Assembly (NCBI GenBank): GCA_012845835.1
Contig: JABAKD010000003.1
Span: 3,499,671-3,563,670 of the forward strand
Reading direction: 5' to 3'
DNA: 64,000 bases
Origin: Undaria pinnatifida
Lineage: Eukaryota; Sar; Phaeophyceae; Laminariales; Alariaceae
Shown: positions 10,139-22,596 of the stretch, in pieces
Position numbering within the stretch: position 1 is the stretch's first letter
Layout: each line of letters opens with the position of its first letter
Program-made: the position numbers and the translations under genes
The notes under the pieces: generated by a model
What the model was told of the DNA's origin: nothing
Databases searched by the model: none
The model's input: the letters and a program-made list of their open reading frames with translations, nothing else

Positions 10139-10212
10139 GTATTATAAAAAATGAAAATACACTCCAGCTGTGAGATCGAAGATTTCGTCGAAACTCATCT
10201 TTGCAAGCTGTG
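10139..10212 (-). repeat. foldback element F1 arm, truncated
   Basis: This is a minus-oriented arm that starts at 'tattataaaaaatgaaaata' and breaks off at 'gcaagctgtg', losing its outer third. Confidence 0.75.
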
Positions 10213-11314
10213 AAAACGAGAAAAAAATCGTAGTGGGACCCGATGTGCAATAATGGCATTTGATGAAGACATGATCACATGATCACATGATGACATGATG
10301 GCACAGCAGCAGTTTTGTACCAGTGGTATCTATTTTTCATATTGCGAAACAGGAATGGCCATCCTCCGATTACTTCATTGATAAGAGGCTAAGGAGCCCC
10401 GTCATTCAGAAATATTACTCGGCACACAAAGTCATATCGAGCCCCTCTATCGTCGTAGAACGCATACCGGCTTAAGACTGCTGTTCGGGAGATATACCAC
10501 GCAAACTGACTTGATGTCACGAAAACTTGTAAAACTACTTGGAAATAGTGTGGGGTAACTTTGCAGCCGTAAGCGGTATCTGGTAAGTAAGAACGTACGC
10601 TCTGGGTGTTATATGCCGTCGTTGCTAATCACCGAACGGCACACCACAACCTCCCTCCTAAGGCTCATTGGCTTTCAGCGCCGACAGAGCCCCGACCACC
10701 GCCTGTCCTACGCCAAGCAAGGCTTTCAAGAAGGCACAATGTGAGAGCGTTGAGACGACTACCCGCAAACGACGCCTCCTCTTTGCAGGAGCCGTACAAC
10801 GGACGACCAATAAGCGACTGACCCATCGCATGATGTTTGGGATGATGGCTGGTGGGGTGAACCCGGGATAAGGCCGACCAGAAAATAACTGGGCCCAGTG
10901 TCAGGTAGACGACCTCAGGATATTCCAAGCAACCGAGGGGTCCACGGATAGCTCCCCCTTCTGTTCGGAGTAGAGGCTGTGCTATGTATGGCCGAGGGAG
11001 GCCAATGAGAGTGGGAACCGGCACCGGGGGATCGTCGACGCGGCGGACGGCTTCGTGAAGAGATGGCACGAGGACGAGGCGGAGTGAGCTGGCAACGCCT
11101 CACAGCAGAGGACGCCAAGAGCAGCAACCAAGGGAAACCGGGGGGGCGGGGGGGTGGGGGGAGCAGCCGTGCTGATACTACAGCGCTGTATATGAATGCC
11201 GAAACGAAGTGGCATATCGTGTGGCAAGGTTCCAGTTCGACTCATTGAGTTTAAGCAGATTTAGGGGGCTTACTCAAAACATAGATCAGACAAAAACTCG
11301 ATCTTCCCTTGCCT
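10213..11314. other. unassigned sequence
   Basis: A 134-codon minus-strand frame (11069-10665) starts at GTG and has mixed composition but no recognised motif. A 70-codon frame in another register overlaps it. The evidence is too thin to call a gene. A G run lies at 11140-11165. Confidence 0.35.
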
Positions 11315-11500
11315 GAAACGATTTTGGTCTCCCCTCTTCATAAAAATACGCTTATTTATTGGTATCATCAGGGCGTTCTTCGCGGGAGAGGGGGGTGGAG
11401 ACTGTCAGTTCTCCCCCGTCCAGTTGCTTCTGGAACCCACCCCTATCTCGGCTATTGTACGTGGCTGACTCTCTACTCCACCAGACGTGTAGACTACAAC
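11315..11500 (+). repeat. diverged repeat pair, copy 1
   Basis: This shares the order of a 'tct.ttcttcataaa' block, 'cttattta.tg.tatcat', 'gaggggggtg', 'cggctattgtacg' and a 'ccagacg' end with 13150-13340. The second copy ends beside the recombinase end of the YR retroelement relic, so these may be remnants of that element's terminal repeats. Confidence 0.5.
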
Positions 11501-12132
11501 CGAAAACATCTCCCCTCCCCCCCTCCCGCCCCTTCACGTCCAGACAAACGAAATTAATAGGAAACTTCCCTTCCCTTTCCTTTCTCCTCTCGCCGCCCCC
11601 CTCCACCTTCCGCTTTTTTAGCCTTTCTGCCCGTGATACAATCAATCACGTGGTGGAGGGTTGGGAGATTGCCATCGTGTGCCACCCCCTGTTGCCTCTC
11701 TACCGCCTAGATCTATGCTCCTGCCGTCGATCCTCCCAATTACTACTGCCACCACTGATTGATGCCACAACTACTACTACTGTCGCTGCTGCGTAGAGGA
11801 TACTTGTTTCCATGCCGGGAGCTACGTACGATAGACAGCGGTATTAAGGTATATGAGGTATACCACTATTTGTCTGGAAAGCGTTTTCCGAATGGCGGGG
11901 CTCCTTGACCAAAATCCTTGGAACGTTCCATGTTTTTTACAACGTTTGGAACCTTCATTGTTTATTACAACATTTGGAACGTTCTTTATTTATTACAACG
12001 TATGGGACGTTCTTTGTTCATTGCGACATTTCCCGTTTTAGGCTTAGGCCATGGCGTTGTTCACCGGAGAGCACTTCCGAGTTTTTCTGGGCGAGTAATG
12101 AGGCATATAGGTCTCCTCAAGCGAGGAACTAT
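11501..12132. other. unassigned sequence, partly C/T-rich
   Basis: C-rich on the plus strand to about 11620. Between 11920 and 12020 a word of the type 'ttggaacgttc' or 'acaacgtttggaac' recurs three to four times at about 27 bp spacing. No gene is seen. Confidence 0.45.
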
Positions 12133-12185
12133 AGTTGATATAATTGATATAGTTGATATAATTGATATAATTGATATAATTGAAT
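12133..12185 (+). repeat. 9 bp microsatellite (TTGATATAA)n
   Basis: There are about six near-perfect copies of a 9 bp unit. Confidence 0.9.
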
Positions 12186-12224
12186 CATCCCACGACAGGA
12201 GTGCCGCAGATTCTAAGAATTTTC

Positions 12225-12340
12225 TGAGCTCCTAACATGAGGAGCTCAATATCACCACCACCCGAAAAATGACTTCGAAGACATCCGTTCGCACAACAGC
12301 CCGACTAACCTTCTATGCCCCATTAATAGTCCTGTAAACA
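12225..12340 (-). repeat. dispersed element F3, copy without minisatellite
   Basis: The reverse complement contains 'ggggcatagaagg', 'gtgcgaacgg', 'gtcttcg', 'gatattgagctcctcat' and 'gagctcag', in the same order as 266-400. A short 'gtggtggt' stretch is the only sequence between the two halves. Confidence 0.5.
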
Positions 12341-12884
12341 AACTTTGTCGTGAAATACTTGATCAATGACTAACCGCTAGTTCCTCACTTAAGATGAGCT
12401 CAATCGGACAGAAACATTATTAGTGAATCCAACAACTGCAACCCCTACCGTGCGATGACTCGCAACATGGTGAACCTCTACCTAATCAGTAGTAATAGTA
12501 CCCGGTAGTTTATATATATCTTTAATATCTACCGGTGCCAGTGTCCGATATTTGTTGCTGCTGTGCTGCAGCTGAACTGCTGCATCTCGCTTTCATTATC
12601 GTTTCAATGCCATCCGTGATTTATTCGTGTAGGTATAATGCTGTGTTACACACCCAGACAGACCCAATTTAACCTATCATTTCGAGCTGCGGGCCCCACA
12701 AATGTTTGAACAACACGTAGGTGTGTCCATGAGCCCTTTCCGAAACGTTACCGAATTACGAGGACGCAGGCAATTCATGTCGGGTATTACATAGGCGTGT
12801 ATGTTTGCTTTTTTCCCCGTCAGATCTTATCATTATTCTATTTGCAATCTGATAACGTAATGCAGCGCCTGCTTCAATCCTATC
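12341..12884. other. unassigned sequence
   Basis: I see no gene or repeat with support. Confidence 0.4.
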
Positions 12885-12990
12885 GTAAGAAATAAAAATA
12901 CACTACAACAGCTATGAGGTCGAAGATTTTGTCGAAACTCAAATTTGCAAGCTGTGTGTGATACTCCGATCGCACGTATTACAGAGTTTT
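12885..12990 (-). repeat. foldback element F1 arm, diverged
   Basis: This is a minus-oriented arm with several substitutions ('gctatgaggtcgaag', 'atcgcacgtattac') and no nearby partner. Confidence 0.75.
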
Positions 12991-13149
12991 TGTTGGTCGG
13001 TGACCCCCCTCGGAACTATAAAGCAGCTGCTGCGGCAGCGGTGCATCCTCCCTTGTTTTTTCCTTCCCCTTGAACCCCCTCCCTCCGGCCTGATTTTCCG
13101 ATATTTTCCATTCCGTTCCGCAAAAGCCAGACTGTCCAGACATCCTGAA

Positions 13150-13340
13150 AGTTTGGTCTTTTCTTCACAAAGAAGATTACTTATTAGTGTCATGGTCTTC
13201 TCCACCGGGGAAGGGGGTGTCGAAATTGGCTGGTCTCTCTTTGCAAGCTCCCACTGCCTCCTCATCCCCGATCCCGGCTATTGTACGCGTGGGACCTGCC
13301 TTCTAACCCGACAGACGACCTCAGCAGCCAGACACCCATT
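13150..13340 (+). repeat. diverged repeat pair, copy 2
   Basis: This pairs with 11315-11500. It ends about 100 bp from the recombinase end of the YR relic. Confidence 0.5.
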
Positions 13341-13439
13341 CGAAAGCCGCGTTCCCTGCTGCTTTCTTTATCCTACCTCTCGACATCCCATTTCGTGCCT
13401 GGGCCGGCTACATACTAAGCACCCCTGTCCTTCCCACTA

Positions 13440-15960
13440 GGACCCTGGATACCCAGAGGGGCTGTTGCATGTTGGGCCTCACGTACCCCAACAACGCTTG
13501 CGATGCCTCCTATTTTATTCTCCGGATCACTCACCGCTGTGCTCCCATCCCCACCAGCCTTGTCGCTCCCCCTCTTTTTCCCGAATGCAGTTCCTGCGGC
13601 GCCAAGTTTCCCCACTGTCCCCTTCCCTTGCTCCCTCCATTTATTTCCTTCTCCCCCCGGCCCGCTCCATAAGAAAAACGTCGCTTGGCCTCTCGTTCAC
13701 AGCTTCCACCCTCCTCCGTTCCTGCAGGCCATCGGCGGGGCGTTGTCCCCGACGGGCCCCACAATCAAGTCCACCACGCTCCCCTTCGCCCCCCCCCACC
13801 CGGTTCCCCTTGTCCTCCCGGTGCCCGCTCCTTTTCTTCCCTGGCCCCCTTTACCCCCCCTGGAAGCGGGTCTTCGCCATGTCCGCTACCCTACTCCTTC
13901 TCGGCCCCAGCTGCACCCCTTTCCCCAAGAAGGCCACGTCTCCCACCCTCAAGCATTAAACCCCATCCGACTGTGCGCCCTCTTCCGCAAACATTTCCGA
14001 TGCCCTCAGCACCAGCTCATACGTCAACGCCAGTCCAGCCCACACTATCGTCCCCCTACCCTCCACTCGCCGATGACCTCCTCCATCACCTTGATCATGC
14101 CTCATGCCAGCGGTCTCCTAACCCTTGTTTTGTTCCCTGCTTCTACATCCGCGCTCTTGATCCCTTTCTTCACTGCCTTAGTCCTAAAAATCTGCGGCGG
14201 CAGTGACAGACGCCCCACTGCTCGTGGTAGAACTATACCGCAATCAACTTCCCCACCACGATCGCCTCCTGATTTGTCGTCTGCTCGACGCAGTACACCA
14301 TGCACTCTGTCACCGCATCCACCAACTGCCACTCGTCCACCCGCCTGCCCAACCAGTTCAATTTCCCTCTCATGGCTCTCCAGCTCACCCATATCCTCCA
14401 ACTTTGCCCATAAGTCCTCCGAGTCTACTTCGCCACTGGTCGAAGTGTGTAGCTGCGCACAAAAACCTCGGAACGCATTCCCGCCCCTTCCACTCCCAGT
14501 TCCTGGGCCTGCCACGTAACGACGGGGAATTCGTTGGGGCCAGCCTCTCGATTTGATTTGATCTCCTTTACGCCTCGTTATCCCGTGTGCTATTACGTCC
14601 TCCATACCCAGCAAGCGTTTTGCTTTGAAATGCCATCCCCCAATCTGTTCCAACACGCTCAAGATCCTCATCATCCCTCCCGATCTCTCTTCTCCCTCGC
14701 CCACTTTGCAGTTCATTACTCACCGCACCGCCGAAGAACTCTTCTCTCTCATCAGCGCCGGCACCCCCACCTCGGTGGCCTATCCTTGGTGATCACTGTC
14801 ATCACATACGCCGTCGTCACCATCCCCAGCAGCTCCAGAACATTGATGGATAAGACACAGCCTACGGTAGGAGGGTCACATTTGTGGCATTTTTGTGCTG
14901 CCGCTCGGGGTCACTCGCGCAGGTGACGCCCTTGTTCCTTTGCAATCTAATGTTTTGTGCTGTTTTCATTTCGATGTGAACCCGCAAGGGCATAAATGGC
15001 TAGCTACGCTGCGTCAAAAATGACACGTACAATATTTTCCGCCGTGAGGTACAGAGCGACTCGTGCGAGTATGATATAATAGCTCAAACCCCGTAGCAAA
15101 AGTGGGGGTATATCATAACAGCATCGTAACACAATCATAACATCATCATAACATCATCGTAACACCATCGTAACATCCCCCCTACTAATACCGTACCCTT
15201 GGTCATAATCCGTTTTCGTCCCCATCCTTTGTGCTCCTGGCCGTTCTCCCTCTCTCGTCCTCGATCAGCGTATATCTCCAGTACACTCCTTTATTCAGGC
15301 AAAACCCTCCTACCGATTTCGTCATGTCCCCCAATGGCGCTGGTTCACGGAGCGGAACAACGGCGCCGCCAACCGATCTCCTCTCCCCGCCACGCACCCC
15401 GTCAGACGCCATCTCCGCCACTGCCCATCTGCCGTGCAATCCTCCGTTAGCTCTACCACCCTCCTTGACTCTGCCATCCCTACGCCCCCCCCTCGCGTTT
15501 GTCTTGCCCATTCAGACGCAGCTTTCTCACCTGCAAAACCGTCCGTACGAAATGCTTCCCTGGTCTGACTACATACAACCCGCGGTGCAGTTTCGCTACT
15601 AGCACGAAAATCTCCTATGATGTCACCCTGCTTCGCTTCCCGGGCCAGTTCCTGAGCATAACCCGTAGCTCGGATATCTTCCTGTCCGCTCGGGATATTG
15701 GTTTATCTCCGCGTCTAGGTCAAAAGCCAGCGCTACCTGCCGGGGGGGGCAGTCCTTCACGTTCTTGTGCGACAGTAGAGGATCCTCTCCGTCCGCCCCC
15801 TCCTCGATCGCCTAATGATGATTTGACGCCAGCGCCTTCGACAGCGGTAGCACCTCCCTCCACCTACCTCCCATTTCACGTCCACCAGTACCGCGTCGTC
15901 CATGAAAAAAAACACAAACTCGAGGTCCTCCGCCCCTCTGCCCCCCCCCCACCTTGACTA
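13440..15960 (-). pseudogene. decayed tyrosine-recombinase retrotransposon pol (RT - RNase H - YR)
   Basis: On the minus strand, in changing frames, an ordered pol is readable. An RT catalytic box FFMDDAVLV lies at 15881-15910. An RNase H N-terminal strand with KGVYWRYTL lies near 15245-15290, and the RNase H glutamate segment INVLELLGMV at 14819-14848. An RNase H C-terminal segment with GGWHFKAKRLLGMEDVIAHG lies near 14600-14670. The recombinase begins near 14110 with RRPLA, followed by LVLRASEMFAEEG, and then LHSGKRGGATRLVGMGA (13545-13591) and GYVRPNM (13469-13490). RASE, HSGK (for HxxR) and GYV correspond to the Arg, His-x-x-Arg and Tyr positions of tyrosine recombinases. The order matches the intact element at 39439-46729. 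Stops and frameshifts are frequent. The long plus-strand open frames here are antisense by-products. Confidence 0.75.
14870..15195. mobile_element. probable insertion inside the YR relic
   Basis: The RNase H reading is interrupted between the segment ending near 15203 and the segment beginning near 14865. The intervening ~325 bp is lower in GC and has no pol similarity. It carries a 13-15 bp repeat of 'cataacatcatcgtaa' type at 15115-15178. 'TACGGTA' occurs inverted at both ends, suggesting a small terminal-inverted-repeat element, but I cannot define exact ends or a target duplication. Confidence 0.45.
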
Positions 15961-18900
15961 TGCACCACTGAGGCAGAGGCTTTACCAACACTCCCGTGAG
16001 CGCTGTTATGCGGACAAGCGCTGTGTCCTCCCTACCCGCGGCCAGGCTCGTCGCGGATGCCTTTATCGTCTGCCGCTGTGGCTGCTGAATCGCGCTGATG
16101 ACCACCTCCCACCACCCCGGACTCCCTCTTTATCCGACCTGCACCCTCATGGCGACAAGTGTCGCCGATGCACCCTCGGTCATAGAGGCGTCCGATGCCG
16201 TCGTGGAAGGTGGCGTCGCCGGGTGGGCACAGATGAGAAGCGCATGAAATCAATGACGACATCAAGCAACTGCTCAAAGTACCTAAGAAACAGATGGGCG
16301 TGTTGCGGGTATGTGTGTCAGGCACAAGCCGAGGTCCGTCAGCCTTGCTCGGCACCAAATTACGACAAGGTCGAAGCATCGGGGGGAAAGGGCAAAACAA
16401 TAAGTAAACATGGAGAACACGTAGTCTGGTTCTGGAACGAAGAGAGCAGCAGCTCAAAACGTATCTACCGCACAGGTACGAGAAGATTTGCACAACATGT
16501 ACGAGGTGCATATACAGCAAAGTGGGAAACGGCGGACTACACAAGAGAGTCAGGGAATAGGGACGGTCAGCTGGAGAAAAATAGCAAAACACGATACAAT
16601 TAGATCACGATCTAATCGGTATGCAGCTCGTGGTGGAAAAACGCAACCTGCCATGACAGTACGGCTGTTGGTGGTAGCGCAGAACAGAACACTGGATCCC
16701 ATTCTACTTAGAGCTACCCGTGCGGGCTGATTTCAGCAGACAGGCTTACCGTCGGGCCAAGTCTACGGACTGATTCTTCGATCGCTCCCCCCCAAAACCA
16801 GCGATTTTCTCTAACGAGGGTTTCATAGCTGCTCGACACGAGGAAGGATGTAATGGAAAAAGTCACCATGTATTTTCTTATTTGCAAGGGGCCGTCGAAC
16901 GATGACGCCGGGGTGGCAAGGAGCACCGTCTTTCAGGAGACACGACCGGGAGCTGGTTTGAAAGCCGGCGATTTCGCTCGAAAAATGTTGGGGGGGCTAC
17001 TGTAGAATGACTCTACGATACGGGGGGTACCCCCAACTTTACCACCGGGTTTGAGCCACTTGCACAAATGACTCTGTACCCCAAGGACTAAAATACCCTA
17101 ATTTTTTGTTTTTGGCGCAAATCATCTTACCCTTTCATTCCAAATTCATATAGATAATTTTAACCCCACACGAAAGCTTAGGAAGACCACAAATGAACCG
17201 GCGGGTCACATTCACGTGAGTGACACCAAGCCACCGCAAACGAAGGCCCCAAAAGTGACGCCCCACCGTAGCCTGGGTCGTGACGGGTATGTCCCTCGAG
17301 ACCGAAGTGTAGCTCGACATTGTCAAAAACGCCAAAGCAAACCAAGGTACGTGGGTACGCGAGGAAGATCCGTTTCCTGTTCTCCGTACGAGACAACGGC
17401 GAACGAGGTCGAGGGCCCGGCGGAGAGATAAGGCATACGTCACGACAGTAGGCAGAAAGATGGATACGGTTGGCAACTCAGACGAGATTGCCAAAGGCAA
17501 AGTACAAAAAATTACGCGATCATGCTACTGCCGAATAGGGCTATCCCCGTCATGCCTTGAACAGCTATCTATCTGAAGGTACAGTGTGCGAGGTAGCGCT
17601 GCCCCTCCTCGGGCGTTGCCATCAAAGCAATGAGGGTGCCGGGAAGAACTTGGATCGTGCAATGTTGGACCCTGACGGCGGTTATCGTCAACGAGCAGGG
17701 GCCGAAATCACCTGCAAGCAGAGCCATTTTCGATCAAACACTACGCTGTACTGCGAATACACATGCATTGCTGGCCTTAGACAACGCTGCGTGGCGCCAT
17801 CTACTAAACCTAGCAACAATGAGAAACACAAAGCACGCACATGCGTACGTACGGTAGTTTGAACTCGTCCTACCCCTTCCCTCCGCTCCCCCCCCCGCCG
17901 CGCCCAACATTAAAAAATCAAAAAAAATATGGTGCCACTATTTTGGGGTAAAACAAGCATGCCGTGCACCAGGCTGGAACACACCAGATTCCCAGTTTCC
18001 CAATATTGTGTAAAACGTGCACATACACCCTGTAACTAGAGCATCGATAAGAGTTCATCCTCATCTTCCACTACTTGAGATGTCATTGGTCTCTCTGTCG
18101 AAAACAGGGGACTGCGTAGCTGTGCTGGTCGCGGCCGTCCATTGCGATGTAGAATGAGGATTGCGATTCGTTCCTTGCCCCCTCCTTAGCTTGAGGGCAC
18201 ACTCTTCTTCGCCGTTGGAAGTCCTGGAAAAAGAGTCAAGGTCAAACAGTTTGTCGTTTCAGCAAATACATGGTTTAAAGGCGATATGTTGCAACCATAA
18301 ACGAATATCACTCCACCTTCAGGATTACTGCGACTGACGACACCTATGACCCACAAATGAGACACCACAACATATCTATGACCCACAGATCAGCCACCGC
18401 ATCAACCGTAACATTGATTTGTCACTGACTAACAGGGTTAAACCTTTCCTAGATCGACACAGAACTCAAATACACGACAACACACCTTGTAATAGTCATC
18501 GAGGAGATTTCGCGAGGTGGTTTTGTACTCGGCAGATTTCGACGATGCACCCCATTTCCGTCGTCTCTCTGATCGAGCGCCTCGTTGGCAAGGGCGTGCA
18601 AACGTTGCACTTGGTGCATCGTATATCGTTTTTCAATTTTATGTCGCTTCAACGGTCATTCCACACGGCGCCGAACATCGGGCGGACTGGAATGCGAGCA
18701 AGCCTCGCTGCCGCTGGGCTCGCACAGTTGTACACCATCTGAAACAAACACAACGCAACCGACACCAGCATTAAGGGTGCGAGAGCAAAACACTCTACCC
18801 ACGTGTCTCCCAACTTGTCGACCCTGACGCCAAGGTAGAAATACAAATGGAGCATATTGTACAGCTGTACAACAGTATGTCCGATAGTCATAGGCATCGA

Positions 18901-19790
18901 CAATCGTGTGTCACATGCACACATTCCACATGGTGTTTCAAAGTCAGGCAATAACACAGAGAGAGGCAAGCTTACTTAGAGATTGATTAAATGCTTTCTG
19001 TCAACATAACATAACTGTGAATGGACATACCGCCACTGTTTACAACTGTGAACTCCAGACGGCAAACCTTACCAATTTGTTTTGGGAAGTTCACGTGCAT
19101 TTCAGCCTTGTCAGGCCGTAGTTCCCATCTTTCGGTCTTCTCAAACAGTCACACCTCCATCGGCTATGAGGCCGACTTACCAACATTTCGCGTTCTCCTG
19201 CGAACACTAAAATACACCGTCAAACGTCTGAAAGCCAGGGAAGGCTTAGGCTAAGGTTCTCGCGGGTCTCTTCCCTACAATAGGGGCCGGTAATGTGTTT
19301 TTGCGCGGGTGGGTGTACAGCGTCGCTTGGCGTTGCTGGTCTTGGATTACAACCATTGGTCTGGTTTGCGCAATGGAAATCTTGATCACAACAGTCGGAT
19401 CGTCATTGGATTATTGTCTGCTATACTCATTTTGGTGACAGCCCTCTTATTGAACGCGTGTGTATCGTGCATAGTCATGTCAAGCAGAATGCGACTACCA
19501 GGACAAACTTGTGTCAGATTGGCAGATAACTGCGGCCGCTACACGTTTCGTTGTGATTGACAATGGCGACAGGGCTCCCAGCCTCAACACCCCCCGCCCC
19601 GCTGTCGCTCTCTCTAGGGTGATGTCGCGCCAGCTCATTGGGTGGTGCTGGATAGAGGAGCCGGTCATGGTTACTGCCGCAGTTGTACTCAACTGCGTGA
19701 GCGGAGAGAAATGCAAGCACATCACGCCTAGGAAACACACAATTCGTGAAGACGAGCCTTAAGGCTTCGTCCCCATCGAGCATATCACCG
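15961..19790. other. unassigned 3.8 kb
   Basis: I find no domain with confidence. The first few hundred bases may continue the RT of the YR relic. A minus-strand frame (17500-17135) carries a stretch with ELHFGLEGHTRHDPGYGGAS, loosely like a transposase segment, but the start is TTG and I cannot assign it. A frame at 18969-18649 (minus) has hydrophobic stretches and no motif. If a host gene with introns lies here, I cannot see it from sequence alone. Confidence 0.35.
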
Positions 19791-19799
19791 ACGGATCCG

Positions 19800-20320
19800 C
19801 CTTCGGCGTGAAACACTGACCCGTCTCGAGGCTCTGTCTTAGTGCGTAGAGTTGCAGAGGCGGCATCAAAGTGTCTGTTAGGATTACTTGTGAAAAAGAG
19901 AAGCAACAATATATTTTGGAAGTGGCGCTTATGTGGCCAAAACATTGAAACGAAGGAGATGTAAGAAGAAGAAAGTAGGTGTAGGCAGTGATCAAGTTGG
20001 GGCTTACCGTCACCTGATCAGTACGGCACAATGCCCATGTTACGGGTAGATGTACTCTACGGATACTTGTACTTCCCGACGAACCATCCCATAGTGAAAT
20101 TCCTTGCAATATCCCCCGCAACGTTCCCAGATACTTATGGTGTGAAGTTATTTATAGTAACAACTTGAGTATACAGCATATCGACGGGAACTAACAAACC
20201 GAGATTCCCCGCGTATGTATTTTCCTGCATCTATATGAAGATATCTGGTGTACTCAAGGTAGAGACTACGAATCAACTAGATACTAATGGACTGCAGACT
20301 CCATATTCCAATACGCCCCC
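19800..20320 (+). repeat. dispersed element F4, copy 1 (~510 bp)
   Basis: This is collinear with 51415-51935 over its full length, at roughly 80-85% identity by eye. Shared words include 'gtggcgcttatgtggcc', 'gaaacgaaggaga', 'ttggggcttaccgt', 'caatgcccatgttacgggta', 'tgcaacgttcccagatactt' and 'tacgaatcaactagatacta'. I see no open frame common to both copies, so it is probably non-coding mobile DNA or a terminal repeat. Confidence 0.85.
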
Positions 20321-22055
20321 TTTAATGAGAAGTCAAAAACTAGGGGAACTTGATACTCAACAGAATAAGCACAAATGGTACGCCATGATCAAACCACCGC
20401 GCATGGACAGCGGAAATAAGGAAGTAATCATGCCGCTCAAGACAATAACAATACGAACGGAATAATATATCGGATCTGTTGTATGAACAGCTGAAATATG
20501 GATGAAATCATGTCACAAAATACTATGCGTGGCGTAATTACCAGCGAAACAAACACTAATTTAAAAGCGAAAACCAGTCTGCGGGGTGTTCGCCCCCTGA
20601 ATTAAGATCCAGAGCTACATGAAACCGAAGAAAATGAACAACTGTGGGCGCTGGTTCAGTTCAACAGTGAAAATGTGTACTACTCAGTTTTATGTAAGTG
20701 CGTACGTACTCGAAAGAAATTTTACGATATTTCAGATAGTAGGGTAATAGACTATGACTGTAGTTGTTCACAAGAGCTATATTCTCGATGATATTTTGAT
20801 AATCAGCGAGCTATATCCTAACAAAGAAGACTTCAGAGCGTATCTGTTGTAAAAGTTTACCACGCCCCCTCAATCGTACCCTATACCGGTAGCAAATAGG
20901 AAATCGGAGAAAATCGAAGTCGTGGACATACCAAGTGTCCAGCGCTATGCTGACTGTGCGCCCCCATCACCTACAGAAATATTGGACTTACCATGTCTTT
21001 AGTGCATATACTGCACCATTCATGTACCACCTACCGAAACTGACGTGGACCTACCATGTCATCAGTGCAATACTGCACTATGCGTGTACCACTTACACTC
21101 CGTGAGCATAAGGTGTATGCATTACTACGGAAAAAACTTGTACGTACATTCGTACAACAAAAGTGATACTATTGCTCTCGTTGACGACAGCTCACACGAA
21201 ATAAAGTTGCACGTTCACACGTACTAATATCTGGCGGCAGTCGTTGAAACTCAACCGTGTTTTCTAGTTGAAGACAGCTAAAAACTCTGAAAAGAAAGCT
21301 ACTCAGAAGACAACTGTTGAATAACTCGACGTCAAGTACAGTACGCAATGGCCATGCTTTGCGTGGTCTTTCGTTATGCGTTCTTCTTGTAAGATGCTAC
21401 AGTAAGCGACGAGACTGCAAAGCCAAAAAAAAGCTAAAAAAACATGTCGACGGAAGTCGATTACATCAAAGATGCATACCATTTCGTATTCGTAGCAGTA
21501 GTAGATCCACATACGCAATAATACCCGTACGAATGCGAACGGCTGCTTGAAACACGATGAAGCTTGAAAAAAAAAACACCCCCCTCCCAAACACAAAACA
21601 AAGAAAAGCAAAGGCAGACACCTAGCTAGCGTTCCTGTTGCTGATGATATTGCTGCTGGTGTCATTGGGAGACCGAAGCTAAGAAGAAGCGATGATCTTC
21701 GTGCCTGCTGCTACGTAGATATGATGAACGATATGCTCGTAACGGTATGGCTGTGAAGTGGTGCTGCTGCTGATGATTGTCGAGATGATGATGGCGATGA
21801 TCGATGTAGACAAAGACGTAGATAGACCTGATCAAGAGTGCTGGTATCCTGTCCTTTCGCGGTCGTCGCGCCCTGGTGCTGCTCGTGGAGTGCTGCCCTA
21901 GAGGCCGGTTTGCTGTGGTTGCTGGTGGCGCATTTCATCCTCACAAAAAATCCCAGTGACGAAAGTCTCTGGGTGCCGTTCCCAGTGACGATAGTTCCCA
22001 GTGACGATAGTCTCTCGGTGTCGAAGTCAAAAATCGAATCAATCCCCAAATGCGT
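20321..22055. other. unassigned AT-rich sequence with a short duplication
   Basis: A unit of about 70 bp is duplicated at 20955-21095 ('tacagaaat..tggac.taccatgtc.t.agtgca.ta.tgcac'). Otherwise I see no gene. Confidence 0.4.
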
Positions 22056-22250
22056 ATTATTATAAAAAATGAAGATACACTCCAGCTGTGAGATCGAAGA
22101 TTTCGTCGAAACTCATCTTTGCAAGCTGTGTGTGATACTGCGATCGTGCGCATTACGAGTTGTGTGTCCTCATTAAGGATATAGGTCGGCGACTACCCTT
22201 ACAACTACAGTGTAGCTATCAGGGTCAACAGGGTGATTTTGATCAGTATT
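22056..22250 (-). repeat. foldback element F1 arm with outer sequence
   Basis: This is a minus-oriented arm with the outer 'tcattaaggatataggtcgg', '...aactacagtgtagctatcag' and 'ggtcaacagggtgat' blocks attached. It shows that the arm core and the outer block form one unit. Confidence 0.8.
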
Positions 22251-22596
22251 ATTATCGAGGCAAGAGAAAATAAGGGTTGTGTATGTACGGAAGAAGTTCG
22301 GGGTTATTGTACGTTGACCAATGAGATCAACGCGGGTGGTTACTTTTACTTGTCCTGGTATAGCAAAGGAAACCTTGAATCAGTCATTCTGGTTGCTGAC
22401 TAGCAAGCGAAGCACGCAGACAAGGGAGAAGCATCGGCAGCGAGACAGGTTCAAGGTGTGATAGTCTGGCTGTTTGCTGCAAGCGAGCTTTGCTGCGACT
22501 GCTGCTGTGAGACTTCGCTGGGACTGCTGTGGTGATTGCCGTGTTGATAATTCGCTGTGACTACTGCTGTGGCAAGCGCTGCGGGCTGTATCTTCG
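22251..22596. other. leader upstream of gag-like frame
   Basis: There is no open frame on the plus strand. It may be the end of a retroelement terminal region, but no repeat copy of it was found in the window. Confidence 0.35.

Noticed and set aside
13503..14519. 338-codon plus-strand open frame
   Set aside because: It is Pro/Ser/Leu-rich with no domain, and lies antisense to the recognisable YR retroelement relic. C-rich composition explains the lack of stops.
17135..17500. Transposase-like segment on the minus strand
   Set aside because: One short stretch (GHTRHDPGYGG) recalls a transposase family, but there is no ordered set of motifs, and the frame starts at TTG. Too weak to name.
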